A stretch of DNA of 64,000 nucleotides from Bordetella genomosp. 4 (lineage in GTDB: Bacteria; Pseudomonadota; Gammaproteobacteria; Burkholderiales; Burkholderiaceae_B): NCBI RefSeq assembly GCF_002261185.1, contig NZ_NEVQ01000023.1:124001-188000 (forward strand). Reading direction: 5' to 3'. Positions 44,674 through 54,054 of this stretch are shown here, in pieces (within the stretch, counting starts at the first letter, position 1; each line of letters begins with the position of its first letter). Under the pieces are notes generated by a model, which was not told the DNA's origin, did not search any database, and saw only the letters and a program-made list of their open reading frames with translations. Both the position numbers and the translations under genes were made by a program.

Positions 44674-46116
44674 ATGACCACACCTGCGACGCCCTCTGCC
44701 GATACCGCCCCGGAGCCCCCCCGCTCCAAGCGCGATTTGCTGATGGCGATGATGGGCGTGTCGGCTACCGTCGTGTTGGCCGCCTTTGATTCCACCATTG
44801 TCAGCACGACGCTGCCCCGCGTCGCACAAGCCCTCAATGGCATGGCGCTGTACGCCTGGGTTGGAACCGGCTATCTGCTTGCCACCGCGGCGTCCATTTT
44901 GATTTTTGGACGCCTGGGCGATTTATTCGGGCGCAAGCCCTTGATGCTGCTGTCTGTGGCGATCATTGCGCTGGGCTCGATCTCCTGTGGCCTGGCCCAA
45001 TCCATGCCGCAACTGATTGCGTTCCGTACGTTGCAAGGCATAGGCGGCGGCATGATGATCGCCACGGCTTTTGCCGCGCCAGCGGACTTGTTCCCCGACG
45101 CCAAGGAGCGCGTGCGTTGGCTGGCTTTGGTGTCGGCGGCCTTTGCCATGGCCAGCGGCATCGGCCCGCTGCTAGGCGGCGCTGCCACACAGGCGTTGGG
45201 CTGGCGTGCTGCGTTCTTCATATCCCCGATCGCTGCAGTCGTCGCCCTGTTCCTGCTGGCGCGCTATTTTCCGCGTATCCGGCCGCTTGCGACGCAGGCA
45301 AGCAGCCGGCGCATCGATTGGGTGGGCAGTCTCCTGCTTGTCATCGCCGTCAGTGCGCCCTTGGCCGCCATGGAACTGGCCTTCGCGCCCGGCGAGCATG
45401 CCCATCCCATGCTCGCACTGGCTTTGGCCTTGGCAGGTGTGGCCGCAATCGCCCTGTTGATTCCCTACGAACGGCGCGTGTCCTCGCCGATTTTTCCGTT
45501 GCGCGTCATTGCCCAGCCCGAGCCGCAATTGCTGAACGTCGCCGGCCTCGCTGTCGGTGCCGTGATGTTCATTCTGATCTTTTACAGCCCCCTGCTGCTG
45601 CAAACGGAAATGGGCTACACACCGAGCGAGGCCGGCCTGTTATTGACGCCGCTGGTGGCAGCCATTCCGATAGGCAGCATCATCAATGGACAGCTCTTTC
45701 CCAAACAGAGCGAGCCACAGCGCCTGATGGTATTTGGGGGCTGTCTGTTGGCGGTAGGCTCGCTCATGGTGCTGGCATTCGGCAAAGACACCTCGACGAT
45801 CTGGATCCTGGCGGCGTTTTTCGTCAATGGCTGCGCCTTGGGCTTTTTGCTGCCCAACCTGACGCTGTTCATGCAGATGCTCAGCGAGCGCCGCGACGTC
45901 GGTATTGCCTCGGCACTGGTACAGACCACTCGCGCCATCGGCAGCGCCGCAGGGACTGCCCTGGTCGGTATTGCCATTGCCCGCAGCTCGGTCCTGCAAG
46001 GTGTGCGTATCGGCCTCGTCATCTGCGTCGTCCTGGCCTTGGTCTGCGCCTATCTGACGCATCGCGTCAAAATGAAAAACGTCCTCACCCGCGCCGCTCA
46101 ACGGCGCAAAGCCTAA
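44674..46116 (+). CDS. MFS multidrug transporter of the EmrB/QacA (DHA2) type
   Basis: 480 residues with about 14 helices. FDSTIVSTTLPRVAQAL near the start and GRLGDLFGRKPLM (motif A) place it in DHA2; RTLQGIGGGMMIA is motif C-like. It probably exports drugs or other hydrophobic compounds using the proton gradient. No emrA-type adaptor is adjacent. It is followed after 15 bp by an EamA gene. Confidence 0.9.
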   Translation: MTTPATPSADTAPEPPRSKRDLLMAMMGVSATVVLAAFDSTIVSTTLPRVAQALNGMALYAWVGTGYLLATAASILIFGRLGDLFGRKPLMLLSVAIIALGSISCGLAQSMPQLIAFRTLQGIGGGMMIATAFAAPADLFPDAKERVRWLALVSAAFAMASGIGPLLGGAATQALGWRAAFFISPIAAVVALFLLARYFPRIRPLATQASSRRIDWVGSLLLVIAVSAPLAAMELAFAPGEHAHPMLALALALAGVAAIALLIPYERRVSSPIFPLRVIAQPEPQLLNVAGLAVGAVMFILIFYSPLLLQTEMGYTPSEAGLLLTPLVAAIPIGSIINGQLFPKQSEPQRLMVFGGCLLAVGSLMVLAFGKDTSTIWILAAFFVNGCALGFLLPNLTLFMQMLSERRDVGIASALVQTTRAIGSAAGTALVGIAIARSSVLQGVRIGLVICVVLALVCAYLTHRVKMKNVLTRAAQRRKA

Positions 46117-46131
46117 CGGGAAATTTGCGTC

Positions 46132-47010
46132 ATGCGCCGTCGCGACTTGCTGGACCTGCTGCTGCTGGCGGCAGTGTGGGGCGGATCATTCCTGTTCATG
46201 CGTATCGCCGTACCGGAGTTCGGCCCCGGCCCTCTCATGGAACTGCGCGTCGGTCTGGCGGCGCTGACACTGCTGCCGCTGGCCGCATTGCGCGGCAAAC
46301 TCCCGCTGATTGCGCAACGCTGGAAAGCCATTCTGGTCGTGGGTGCGTTGAATTCCGCCATACCGTTCCTCTTGTATGCCTATGCCGCTCAATCGCTTGG
46401 TGCCGGATTCATGTCGGTTGCCAATGCGGTCACACCAGTCTGGGGCGCGGTCATCGGCTGGCTATGGCTCAAAGACCGGCTAGCCTGGAGTCGGGCGTTC
46501 GGCTTGGCCGTGGCGGTCTTGGGAATTGTTGTACTGGTCTGGGACAAGCTGAATTTCGGCGCTGGCGGCGACGGGCCCGCGGTACTGGCCGCCGTTTCCG
46601 CCCCGCTGTTCTATGGCATCGCCGCCAACTGGACCAAACGATTTCTCAGTGACGTCGACGCGTTGTCCAGCGCAACCGGCAGCATGATCGGGGCGTCGCT
46701 CATCCTGGCCCCGCTGGCCATCGCCACCTGGCCGGCCGCGCCCATCTCTTGGCAAGCATGGTCTGCCACCGTTGCACTCGCGATTCTCTGCACCGGATTC
46801 GCCTACATCATGTTCTTTCGCCTGATCGCCAGCGTCGGTCCGACGGGTGCGGTCAGTGTCACCTTTCTGGTGCCGGTCTTCGGCGTCCTGTGGGGCGTCT
46901 GGTTTTTGGACGAGATGCTGACCGCGCGTATCTTGATTGGCGCAGCCATCATTCTGATCGGAACAGCGCTCTCGCTGGGATTGATGCGCTGGCCAGTACG
47001 ACGCGACTGA
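46132..47010 (+). CDS. EamA-family (DMT) transporter
   Basis: 292 residues with ten helices in two EamA repeats (LLLAAVWGGSFLFMRIAVPE; and GFAYIMFFRLIASVGPTGAV in repeat 2). The family exports amino acids, metabolites or drugs, and the substrate cannot be predicted here. It is likely co-transcribed with the upstream MFS gene. Confidence 0.88.
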   Translation: MRRRDLLDLLLLAAVWGGSFLFMRIAVPEFGPGPLMELRVGLAALTLLPLAALRGKLPLIAQRWKAILVVGALNSAIPFLLYAYAAQSLGAGFMSVANAVTPVWGAVIGWLWLKDRLAWSRAFGLAVAVLGIVVLVWDKLNFGAGGDGPAVLAAVSAPLFYGIAANWTKRFLSDVDALSSATGSMIGASLILAPLAIATWPAAPISWQAWSATVALAILCTGFAYIMFFRLIASVGPTGAVSVTFLVPVFGVLWGVWFLDEMLTARILIGAAIILIGTALSLGLMRWPVRRD

Positions 47011-47167
47011 TCCGAAGGGATCGCGCGATTTGCCTAAGGCAGCGCATCACGCGGTCAGCGCCGGACCTGAAACGAAGCACGCCCATACCTCGCGCGCCTA
47101 TGTCAATGTGAAACAAACGCGAAAAATATTGTCGATTCCCGGCGTATTACACAAAGATTGCTAGCAT

Positions 47168-47197
47168 TTGACGGCTCTGTCGCAGACGGTGTGTACT
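47168..47197 (+). promoter_or_regulatory. Possible sigma-70 promoter of the toxin gene
   Basis: TTGACG (47168-47173), an 18-bp spacer and TGTACT (47192-47197), about 62 bp upstream of the toxin start. Matches are reasonable but unproven. Confidence 0.35.
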
Positions 47198-47258
47198 GCG
47201 CGCGTTGTTCCGTCTCGCCAGAGTCCAATCGTGGCCATCACAGAACAACGACAGCCCT

Positions 47259-48449
47259 ATGGACGTCAAATCACTAGAACGATCAGGCGAAGTTGCCGCT
47301 CTGCGTAATAACGGCGAACTTTTGCTCATTGGGCCCTGGTACGTATTCGAGGGAATATCCAGGTCGCTGGTCATCAACGAGCCCACGCGCCTGCGTGCGG
47401 TGCTGTATCCCCACCTGCGCAATGACGCGTCGCTGGCCAAACTGTCGGCACTGTATCGGCGGTTGATCTGCTCCGGCTCGGTACCTGGACATTATTCTGC
47501 CCAGCAGACCACCGAGCAAATGATGGCGCTGATGCAGGCCGGCCAGATCTCCGCAGTCGCCTTGCCAGACTCTGCCAGCTACGACGTCAACGGCAGCGTG
47601 CAGCCTGCGCAACTGTCGGCCACGCTTTCCGGTCCGGTTTCTCAATGGCCCCTCGCCGATCGGTTCGGCTACGTCCTCAATCAAAGTCTGGAGTACATGC
47701 CTGCTGCACTCCAAACAGAACTGGCTGGCCAACTCAGCGGCACGAATCTGGCCATCATTGTCGGCGGTCTCGTGATCTGGGCGGGCTCACATGCCGTCGG
47801 CGTAGGATTTGTCGCAGATGCGGCGCTGATTGCCATCGGCTTTGCTTTCGCAGGCTGGTCGATTTTCAGCGGCATCAAGAATCTGGCGCGATTTTTCAAT
47901 TTGACCATCGACGCATCCAGCCAAAACGATCTGAACGAAGCGGCCAAGCAATTCGCGCAAGGCGTCATGGCGATGGGTGTGGGCGCAGTCATCGCCATGC
48001 TGACTCGAGGAGCCGGCCGTCTCGCGCCACGGCGAGCCAGCCGCGCTATGCCTAGACCCGGCACTGAAACCCCGCAAACCGCGCGCCAAGCCGGAGCGCG
48101 GCCGGCAGAACCGGTCCCTGCAACCCGAGACTCCCTACCCTGGGGTTCATGGAACGGCTATCCCAAAGTCACGCAAGGAGGGCGAACCTACGCACAAATC
48201 GGCGACCGTCTTTATTCCCAGCACGCGGTGGACCGCATGCTGCCTTCCGGATTGGGCGCTCCGGCAGGCACGGTGGGCGCAGGCCGCAACATCCCTCCCA
48301 ATATCGTCGAGCACGTCATCCGCACGGGAGACCCCACCACATCGATCGTCAACGGCGTTACCCGCACCACATACTGGAGTGGTAATGTTGGGGCCGTCAC
48401 CGAAAATGGCGGCAATATCGTCGTCACCATTCTTCGCCGAGGAGGATAA
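47259..48449 (+). CDS. Orphan polymorphic toxin with a hydrophobic pre-toxin region and a BECR-like C-terminal domain
   Basis: 396 residues from ATG 47259; a TTG at 47205 is less likely. Residues about 1-160 are uncharacterised. Residues about 163-250 hold hydrophobic helices (NLAIIVGGLVIWAGSHAVGV) resembling the pre-toxin region of T6SS effectors, which I believe is Pfam DUF6861. A Pro/Arg/Ala-rich linker follows. The last 90 residues (RLYSQHAVDRM, IPPNIVEHVIRTGDP, VTENGGNIVVTILRR) match the pattern of BECR-fold RNase toxins. The family and RNase activity are inferences. No VgrG, PAAR or secretion gene is nearby. The stop overlaps the small downstream gene. Confidence 0.72.
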   Translation: MDVKSLERSGEVAALRNNGELLLIGPWYVFEGISRSLVINEPTRLRAVLYPHLRNDASLAKLSALYRRLICSGSVPGHYSAQQTTEQMMALMQAGQISAVALPDSASYDVNGSVQPAQLSATLSGPVSQWPLADRFGYVLNQSLEYMPAALQTELAGQLSGTNLAIIVGGLVIWAGSHAVGVGFVADAALIAIGFAFAGWSIFSGIKNLARFFNLTIDASSQNDLNEAAKQFAQGVMAMGVGAVIAMLTRGAGRLAPRRASRAMPRPGTETPQTARQAGARPAEPVPATRDSLPWGSWNGYPKVTQGGRTYAQIGDRLYSQHAVDRMLPSGLGAPAGTVGAGRNIPPNIVEHVIRTGDPTTSIVNGVTRTTYWSGNVGAVTENGGNIVVTILRRGG

Positions 48450-48730
48450 TGAATACTTGGCTATACCCAGAGGCAGTCCAGCGCGTAGAACAAGCTTGCG
48501 CTTCGTTCTTATCGCAAGATGCCACTATTGAACAAGTGCAGGCGGCGCTACGCCAGTCCGAACAGGAAATCGTGGCGCTCGATGAAAAGTGGCTGCGATC
48601 GCTGCTGTTTGACGCTGAAAACAAGCTCGAGGAGATCTTGTACACCGTCTCTGACGACCAGCAGGCTCAGGCTGCAAACGAAGTCGTTCGGCACATATTG
48701 CGCAGCATTCAGGCGCCGCGTTCCGTCTGA
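48449..48730 (+). CDS. Probable immunity protein for the upstream toxin
   Basis: 93 residues, acidic and predicted helical (EQVQAALRQSEQEIVALDEK). The ATG shares a base with the toxin TAA and follows a strong GAGGAGG site, so it is coupled to the toxin. Size, position and overlap are typical of cytoplasmic immunity proteins. I do not recognise a family. It ends 5 bp before the convergent clsB stop. Confidence 0.65.
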   Translation: MNTWLYPEAVQRVEQACASFLSQDATIEQVQAALRQSEQEIVALDEKWLRSLLFDAENKLEEILYTVSDDQQAQAANEVVRHILRSIQAPRSV

Positions 48731-48735
48731 GGCGA

Positions 48736-49947
48736 TCAGTATTCCCCGGAACGCCCTGTCAGGGCCACGCCGATACGCAGCATCGTATAGGACAAGGCAT
48801 CGACACACCGCTTCCACCAGCCGCGCCGGTGATAGTCCAGGGGGCGAACCAATCGCCCGCCTTGTGCGATCGCCGTTTCCAGACGTTGTTGCAGGTCGCG
48901 GGCCAATGCCAGATCGTCGACCACGACATTCGCCTCGCGTGCCAGCAATAAGCTGAACGGATCGAGATTCGACGAGCCGACTATCGCCATGTCGTCAATG
49001 ACCGCGACCTTGGCATGCAGATAACTGGGCATATACTCGTAGATTTCTATGCCCCCTCGCAATAGCTGATCGTACAGCGATCGCGTCGCGTAATACTGCA
49101 TGTGGTATTCGATCTTGCCTTGCAGCAGCAAACGCACCTTGACGCCACGTGCGGCCGCACGCAACAACGCTTTGCGGAACTGGCGGCCGGGAAAAAAATA
49201 CGCATTGCCGATCAGAATATCTCGCTGGGCATGTTGAATACCGTACAAATACGCCCGTTCAAACGTCTGCCGATAACGCAGGTTGTCACGCAACACGAGT
49301 GCGGCACGCTGATGGCCCGCCAATGCCGCAGAGGGCCACGAGGGCAAGCCGAGCTTGATACGGGGCCACTCACGCGGATAGCGGCGCAGCCTGGCCCAGT
49401 TCATCCGTACCCATAGCAAGTCCTGCGCATGCACGGCATACGCCACCAGGGGGCCTCGTACTTGTACCGCAAAATCAAACCGCGGAGCATTGATACCGTC
49501 GTCAGGATCGAGATCGTCGTAGTCATCCACGACGTTGATGCCGCCAATGAAAGCAACTTCTCCATCCACCACTGTCAGTTTGCGATGCAAGCGGCGCAGC
49601 CGGCTGCGTGACGGTACCAGTCGTCCATACCAGGGCGGTTCAGGTCGATAAATGCGGCATTGCCCGCCTGCCTCCACAACGCGATCACGTATGGCCTGCG
49701 CAGTATTGGCGCTGCCAAACCCGTCCAGCACCACTCGCACTTTCACCCCGCGACGCGCCGCTTGCTCCAGGCTATGCAGGACCTGCTTGCCAGTGCGGTC
49801 AGGCAGAAAGATGTACGTTTCCAGATGCACACTGACGCGCGCCGCATCAATCGCCCGGCACAGCGCCGGGAAAAAATCGGCGCCATTTTGCAGCAGGTCG
49901 ACGGCGTTGTGATTGGTCCAGTCCAGCCTGACGATATCGGCCTTCAC
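48736..49947 (-). CDS. clsB: ClsB-type cardiolipin synthase (phospholipase D family)
   Basis: 403 residues from GTG 49947, which overlaps the upstream stop by three bases (GTGA). The longer frame to 50112 runs through the nuclease gene. Two HKD motifs are visible: HRKLTVVDGEVAFIGG and HAKVAVIDDMAIVGSSN. There is no N-terminal double helix, matching ClsB, which makes cardiolipin from phosphatidylglycerol. It is usually paired with an EEP-family gene (ybhP), as here. Confidence 0.9.
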   Translation of the reverse strand: MKADIVRLDWTNHNAVDLLQNGADFFPALCRAIDAARVSVHLETYIFLPDRTGKQVLHSLEQAARRGVKVRVVLDGFGSANTAQAIRDRVVEAGGQCRIYRPEPPWYGRLVPSRSRLRRLHRKLTVVDGEVAFIGGINVVDDYDDLDPDDGINAPRFDFAVQVRGPLVAYAVHAQDLLWVRMNWARLRRYPREWPRIKLGLPSWPSAALAGHQRAALVLRDNLRYRQTFERAYLYGIQHAQRDILIGNAYFFPGRQFRKALLRAAARGVKVRLLLQGKIEYHMQYYATRSLYDQLLRGGIEIYEYMPSYLHAKVAVIDDMAIVGSSNLDPFSLLLAREANVVVDDLALARDLQQRLETAIAQGGRLVRPLDYHRRGWWKRCVDALSYTMLRIGVALTGRSGEY

Positions 49948-50804
49948 GGCAGCTCGAGCTCCGCCAGCAACGGAGCATGATCCGACAAACGCGCCCACCC
50001 GCGGCCACGCAGAACACGCGCGCTGCGCACTGCGAATCCACGTTGATAAATGCGATCCAGCCTGAACCAGGGAAATACGGCCGGAAAGGTACGCGGCGGC
50101 GGCAGCGGACAATATGCGCCGTCCATCCCCAACTGATTGCCGCGTTCTTGAACGGCCAGCGCGTTAGGTACTCCTCGCAGCGCATTGCTGAGCCGTCGCA
50201 CTGAATCCCTCAGCCGAGGCAGTTCTCCGCCATGACTGCGGGGGGCGTTGGCAAAGACTTCGATCACGCCCAACTGCTGTACGAACAAGGGTGCCAGACG
50301 ATCACCCCAATCGTTGAAATCCCCGGCGATCAGGATAGGGTCGCCTTCAGGCACCGATTGGGCAATACGCTCTGAGAGCGCCAGAATCTGCCGGCTGCGG
50401 CTGCCCGCAAACAATCCGAGGTGCACGACAAAACAGTGCACGTTGCGATCCTCGATCTGCACCCGCGCATGCAGCAAGCCTCGCTGCTCCAGACGATGAT
50501 CGGAGATATCCAGATTCTCGTGGTCCAGAATTTCATAGCGCGATAACAGTGCATTGCCATGATCCGTGCGGTCACGAATGGCATTGCACCCATAGGCAAC
50601 ATTCAGGCGCAATGCCGCGGCCAGCGACTCGTGCTGCGCATGCGACATGGAACGCTGTTCGTTGCGGCCCTGCACTTCCTGCAGGAACACCAAATCAGGA
50701 CGCAGCCCATACAAGCCGAGACGCAAGTCATTGAGCGACTCGTGACGCCCCAGGGACGAGCGTCCCTTGTGAATGTTGTAGCTGATAACGCGGATAAGCG
50801 ACAT
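49944..50804 (-). CDS. Endonuclease/exonuclease/phosphatase (EEP) family protein, YbhP-like
   Basis: 286 residues. The metal-dependent EEP core has VISYNIHKGRSS, FLQEVQGRNEQ, FVVHLGLFA, IAGDFNDWGDRLAPL and ARLSDHAPLLAEL. No signal peptide. The pairing with clsB matches E. coli ybhP-clsB. Whether it acts on DNA, phosphoinositide-like or phospholipid substrates is unknown. Confidence 0.88.
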   Translation of the reverse strand: MSLIRVISYNIHKGRSSLGRHESLNDLRLGLYGLRPDLVFLQEVQGRNEQRSMSHAQHESLAAALRLNVAYGCNAIRDRTDHGNALLSRYEILDHENLDISDHRLEQRGLLHARVQIEDRNVHCFVVHLGLFAGSRSRQILALSERIAQSVPEGDPILIAGDFNDWGDRLAPLFVQQLGVIEVFANAPRSHGGELPRLRDSVRRLSNALRGVPNALAVQERGNQLGMDGAYCPLPPPRTFPAVFPWFRLDRIYQRGFAVRSARVLRGRGWARLSDHAPLLAELELP

Positions 50805-50834
50805 AAACCGAATGGCGCCTTTTATGCAACGGAC

Positions 50835-50856
50835 AAGGGCAGCCTAAGCTGCCCTT
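50835..50856. terminator. Stem-loop between aspS and the EEP gene
   Basis: AAGGGCAGC (50835-50843), a CTAA loop and GCTGCCCTT (50848-50856). A T run is missing in both directions, so it may attenuate rather than end aspS transcription. Confidence 0.4.
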
Positions 50857-50914
50857 ACCCTGGCTAGCGGGTGGGTAACACGGAACCCGCATCACCCTCT
50901 GCCCGCAGATTACT

Positions 50915-52702
50915 TCATTTCACTTCAACATTGCGCAGGCGAATGTGCAACTCGCGCAATTGCTTCTCGTCAACCTCCGACGGCGCCTGCGTCAGCAGGC
51001 ACTGCGCGCGCTGGGTCTTGGGGAAAGCGATAACATCGCGAATCGACTCGGCGCCGGTCATCATCGTCACGATACGGTCCAGGCCGAACGCGATCCCGCC
51101 GTGCGGAGGCGCACCATATTGCAGCGCATCCAACAAGAAGCCGAATTTTTCGCGGGCCTCTTCGGCACCGATCTTCAGCGCACGGAAGACCTTGCTCTGG
51201 ACTTCTTCGCGGTGGATACGGACCGAACCGCCGCCGATTTCCCAACCGTTGAGCACCATGTCATAGGCCTTGGCGAATGCCTTGCTGGGATCCGATTCCA
51301 GGAAGTCTTCGTGGCCGTCCTTGGGGCTGGTGAACGGATGGTGTGCCGCAGTGTAGCGGCCGTCTTCCTCGTCGTATTCGAACATCGGGAAGTCGACCAC
51401 CCACAGGGGTTTCCAGCCGCTGGACGCGAGGTTGTGCTTTTTGCCGAAATCGCTGTGGCCGATCTTGACGCGCAAGGCGCCGATCGCATCGTTGACCACC
51501 TTGGCACGATCAGCGCCAAAGAAAATGATATCGCCGTCTTGTGCGCCGGTGCGCTTGATCAGCTCGGCCAATGCGGCATCGTGCAGATTCTTGACGATGG
51601 GCGACTGCAGGCCGTCACGGCCCTTGGCGGTTTCGTTGACCTTGATATAGGCCAGACCCTTGGCGCCGTAAATCGCGACAAACTGCGTGTACGCGTCGAT
51701 CTCGCTACGCGACAACTCGCCGCCATTGGGCACGCGCAGGGCCACCACACGGCTGCCCGGCGTCGTCGCGGCGCTGGCGAACACCTTGAAGTCCACGTCG
51801 GCCATGATGTCGGCCACATCGGTGAACTCGAGATTCACGCGCAGATCGGGCTTGTCCGAACCATAGCGCTGCATGGCTTCGGTCCAGCTCATGATGGGGA
51901 ACGGCGCAGGCAGATCGACGTCTTGCACGACCTTGAAGACATGGCGGATCATGTTTTCAAAGATCTCGCGAATTTCGACTTCGCTCAGGAACGAGGTTTC
52001 GCAATCGATCTGGGTGAATTCCGGCTGACGGTCTGCACGCAGGTCCTCGTCACGGAAGCATTTGGTGATCTGATAGTAGCGATCAAAGCCCGACACCATC
52101 AGCATCTGCTTGAACAGCTGCGGCGACTGCGGCAAGGCAAAGAAGTGGCCGGCGTTCACGCGCGAAGGCACCAGATAGTCGCGCGCGCCTTCGGGCGTAC
52201 TCTTGGTCAGCATCGGGGTTTCGATGTCGATGAAACCCAGCTGATCCAGGAACTTGCGCACCTCGATGGACACGCGGTAACGCAGCATCAGATTGCGCTG
52301 CATCTGCGGACGGCGCAGATCGAGCACGCGGTGCGTCAGGCGCGTGGTTTCAGAGAGGTTATCGTCTTCGAGCTGGAACGGCGGCGTGATCGACGCGTTC
52401 AAGATCTCGACCTCTTTACACAGCACTTCGACTTCGCCCGAGGCCAGATCGGGGTTCGCCGTGCCTTCGGGGCGCAGACGCACCAGACCGGTGACGCGGA
52501 TGCAGAATTCGTTGCGCAGGCGTTCGGCGGTGGCAAAGGCGGCATTGTCCGGATCGAACACGATCTGGGCCAGCCCCACGCGGTCGCGCAGGTCGATGAA
52601 GATGACCCCACCGTGGTCACGGCGGCGGTTCACCCAGCCGTACAGGGTGACAGTCTGGCCGAGATGGTCACGGCAAACCTCGCCGGTGTAGCAGGTACGC
52701 AT
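50915..52702 (-). CDS. aspS: Aspartyl-tRNA synthetase
   Basis: 595 residues, the bacterial AspRS length. The N-terminal OB anticodon-binding domain ([20 protein letters not shown]) is followed by class II motif 1, motif 2 ([19 protein letters not shown]), the bacterial GAD insertion (about 285-420) and motif 3 ([14 protein letters not shown]). It charges tRNA-Asp, and in many beta-proteobacteria also tRNA-Asn. It follows the DUF502 gene by 40 bp. Confidence 0.97.
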   Translation of the reverse strand: MRTCYTGEVCRDHLGQTVTLYGWVNRRRDHGGVIFIDLRDRVGLAQIVFDPDNAAFATAERLRNEFCIRVTGLVRLRPEGTANPDLASGEVEVLCKEVEILNASITPPFQLEDDNLSETTRLTHRVLDLRRPQMQRNLMLRYRVSIEVRKFLDQLGFIDIETPMLTKSTPEGARDYLVPSRVNAGHFFALPQSPQLFKQMLMVSGFDRYYQITKCFRDEDLRADRQPEFTQIDCETSFLSEVEIREIFENMIRHVFKVVQDVDLPAPFPIMSWTEAMQRYGSDKPDLRVNLEFTDVADIMADVDFKVFASAATTPGSRVVALRVPNGGELSRSEIDAYTQFVAIYGAKGLAYIKVNETAKGRDGLQSPIVKNLHDAALAELIKRTGAQDGDIIFFGADRAKVVNDAIGALRVKIGHSDFGKKHNLASSGWKPLWVVDFPMFEYDEEDGRYTAAHHPFTSPKDGHEDFLESDPSKAFAKAYDMVLNGWEIGGGSVRIHREEVQSKVFRALKIGAEEAREKFGFLLDALQYGAPPHGGIAFGLDRIVTMMTGAESIRDVIAFPKTQRAQCLLTQAPSEVDEKQLRELHIRLRNVEVK

Positions 52703-52742
52703 TGCGGAATGACTCCTAGGTGCTGTGTGTCAGCGTAAAAAA

Positions 52743-53390
52743 TTACAAATCAACGGCCGGAGCCGCCGGAATGGGGGCGGCTGCCGCGACCGGCTGGGCC
52801 GGCGGCGCCACCACGCCCATGGATACGATGTATTTCAGGGCCGCGTCCACGCTCATTTGCAGGTCAATGACATGGTCGCGGGGCATCATTAGAAAGAACC
52901 CCGACGTGGGATTCGGCGTCGTCGGAACATAGACACTGACGTGCTCGCCTGGCAGATGATTCGCCACCTCGCCACCAGGCACGCCCGTCAGGAACGCGAT
53001 TGTCCAGGACCCCGCTCGCGGATACTGCACCAACACGGCCTGGCGAAACGCCTGGCCATTGGGCGCCAGCACCGTGTCGCTGACCTGCTTGACTGAATTG
53101 TAGATGGAACGCACGAGCGGGATGCGGCCCAACAGCGCTTCCCACTGTTCGAGCAGCGTGCGCCCCAGCAGATTGGCGGCGAATATCCCGGTCAGCAGCA
53201 CCACCACAATGACCAGCGCAAACCGAAAACCGGGAATGTCAATACCGAACAGGGACTCCGACGACAAGAAGCTGGGCACGAAACCCTCGAGAGTCGCCAC
53301 CAACAAACCCAGCACCCAGACGGTAATCGCCAGAGGCACCCAGATCAGCAACCCAGTGATGAAATACTTCTTGATGACGCGCATGCCCAT
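52743..53390 (-). CDS. DUF502 inner-membrane protein
   Basis: 215 residues with two N-terminal helices (KKYFITGLLIWVPLAITVWV and a second near residue 60), then a conserved soluble part (PLVRSIYNSVKQVSDTV, VPTTPNPTSGFFLMMPRDHV) and an Ala/Pro tail. The fmdB-DUF502-aspS order is common in beta-proteobacteria. The function is unknown. Confidence 0.9.
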   Translation of the reverse strand: MGMRVIKKYFITGLLIWVPLAITVWVLGLLVATLEGFVPSFLSSESLFGIDIPGFRFALVIVVVLLTGIFAANLLGRTLLEQWEALLGRIPLVRSIYNSVKQVSDTVLAPNGQAFRQAVLVQYPRAGSWTIAFLTGVPGGEVANHLPGEHVSVYVPTTPNPTSGFFLMMPRDHVIDLQMSVDAALKYIVSMGVVAPPAQPVAAAAPIPAAPAVDL

Positions 53391-53404
53391 CTGCCCCAGA
53401 GCGA

Positions 53405-53731
53405 TCAGGAAGCTGCCGCAGATGCAGGGGGGGATGCGGCAGCGGCGGGCGCGGGGCTCGCGTCGCTCTTGGCAGGCGCAGCCGCCGTGGCCGTGCTGCC
53501 GGCGCCGGATGTACCGCTATCGGACTTGGCGGTGCCGCCGCTGGTGCCATTGTTACGGAAATCGGTTACGTACCAGCCCGAACCTTTGAGCTGAAAACCG
53601 GCCGCAGTCACCTGCTTGGCGTACGTAGACTGACCGCATTCGGGGCAAACCGACAGCGGCGCATCAGACATTTTCTGCAGGACGTCCTGGGCATGGCCGC
53701 AGGCGCTGCATTTGTAGGCATAGATAGGCAT
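53405..53731 (-). CDS. FmdB-family zinc-ribbon protein
   Basis: 108 residues from ATG 53731, which gives the family start MPIYAYKCSACGHAQDVLQK. Zinc ligands are CSAC and CPEC. A Ser/Ala/Gly/Lys-rich disordered tail of about 45 residues ends it. FmdB-type proteins are putative small regulators; the role here is unknown. It heads the aspS group. Confidence 0.9.
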   Translation of the reverse strand: MPIYAYKCSACGHAQDVLQKMSDAPLSVCPECGQSTYAKQVTAAGFQLKGSGWYVTDFRNNGTSGGTAKSDSGTSGAGSTATAAAPAKSDASPAPAAAASPPASAAAS

Positions 53732-54054
53732 TGTTGGGATGTTCCAGGCACGCCGGCGCATCAAAAGCCGCCGTGTCGCCACCCGGGCAAGCAGGCGGCG
53801 GCCTGGCGGCGCCGGATCCAATACGGGAAAGTATTGAATTTTAGCGGTTTTTGCCGACGAAGCAGTGCCCTGCGGCCAACAGGCACTCCCGGGGCGTACT
53901 TGCCAGCCACAAGAGCCATCTCATAGAATGAAAATAATTCTCATCCACTGAATTGAGTTTCCATTCTCGTACCGCCCGCTTGCCGTGCCTGATGAGCGCA
54001 TGTGGTGCCGGGAGTCGTGACGGCAACTAACAGAACCCTGCTGGAACCAACGTC
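53732..54054. other. Gap between fmdB and the FecI gene, holding a Fur box
   Basis: Two divergent transcripts start here. Apart from the Fur box at 53926-53944 and the promoters it implies, I see no gene. Confidence 0.5.
53926..53944 (+). promoter_or_regulatory. Fur box upstream of the FecI-type sigma gene
   Basis: GAATGAAAATAATTCTCAT fits the repeated-hexamer Fur pattern (GATAAT-like units around ATAATT) and lies about 110 bp upstream of the sigma factor start. It would repress the iron system when iron is plentiful. Confidence 0.75.

Noticed and set aside
45117-46652. A 511-codon frame overlapping the DHA2 and EamA transporters
   Set aside because: It spans the ends of two clear membrane protein genes in another frame; composition is Arg/Ala/Gly-rich as in shadows.
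49948-50112. Extended clsB start at 50112
   Set aside because: It lies within the EEP gene; the GTG at 49947 gives a coupled, family-like start.
50945-52738. A 597-codon rightward open frame opposite aspS
   Set aside because: It mirrors the codon structure of aspS, has no family features and is a GC-rich antisense shadow.
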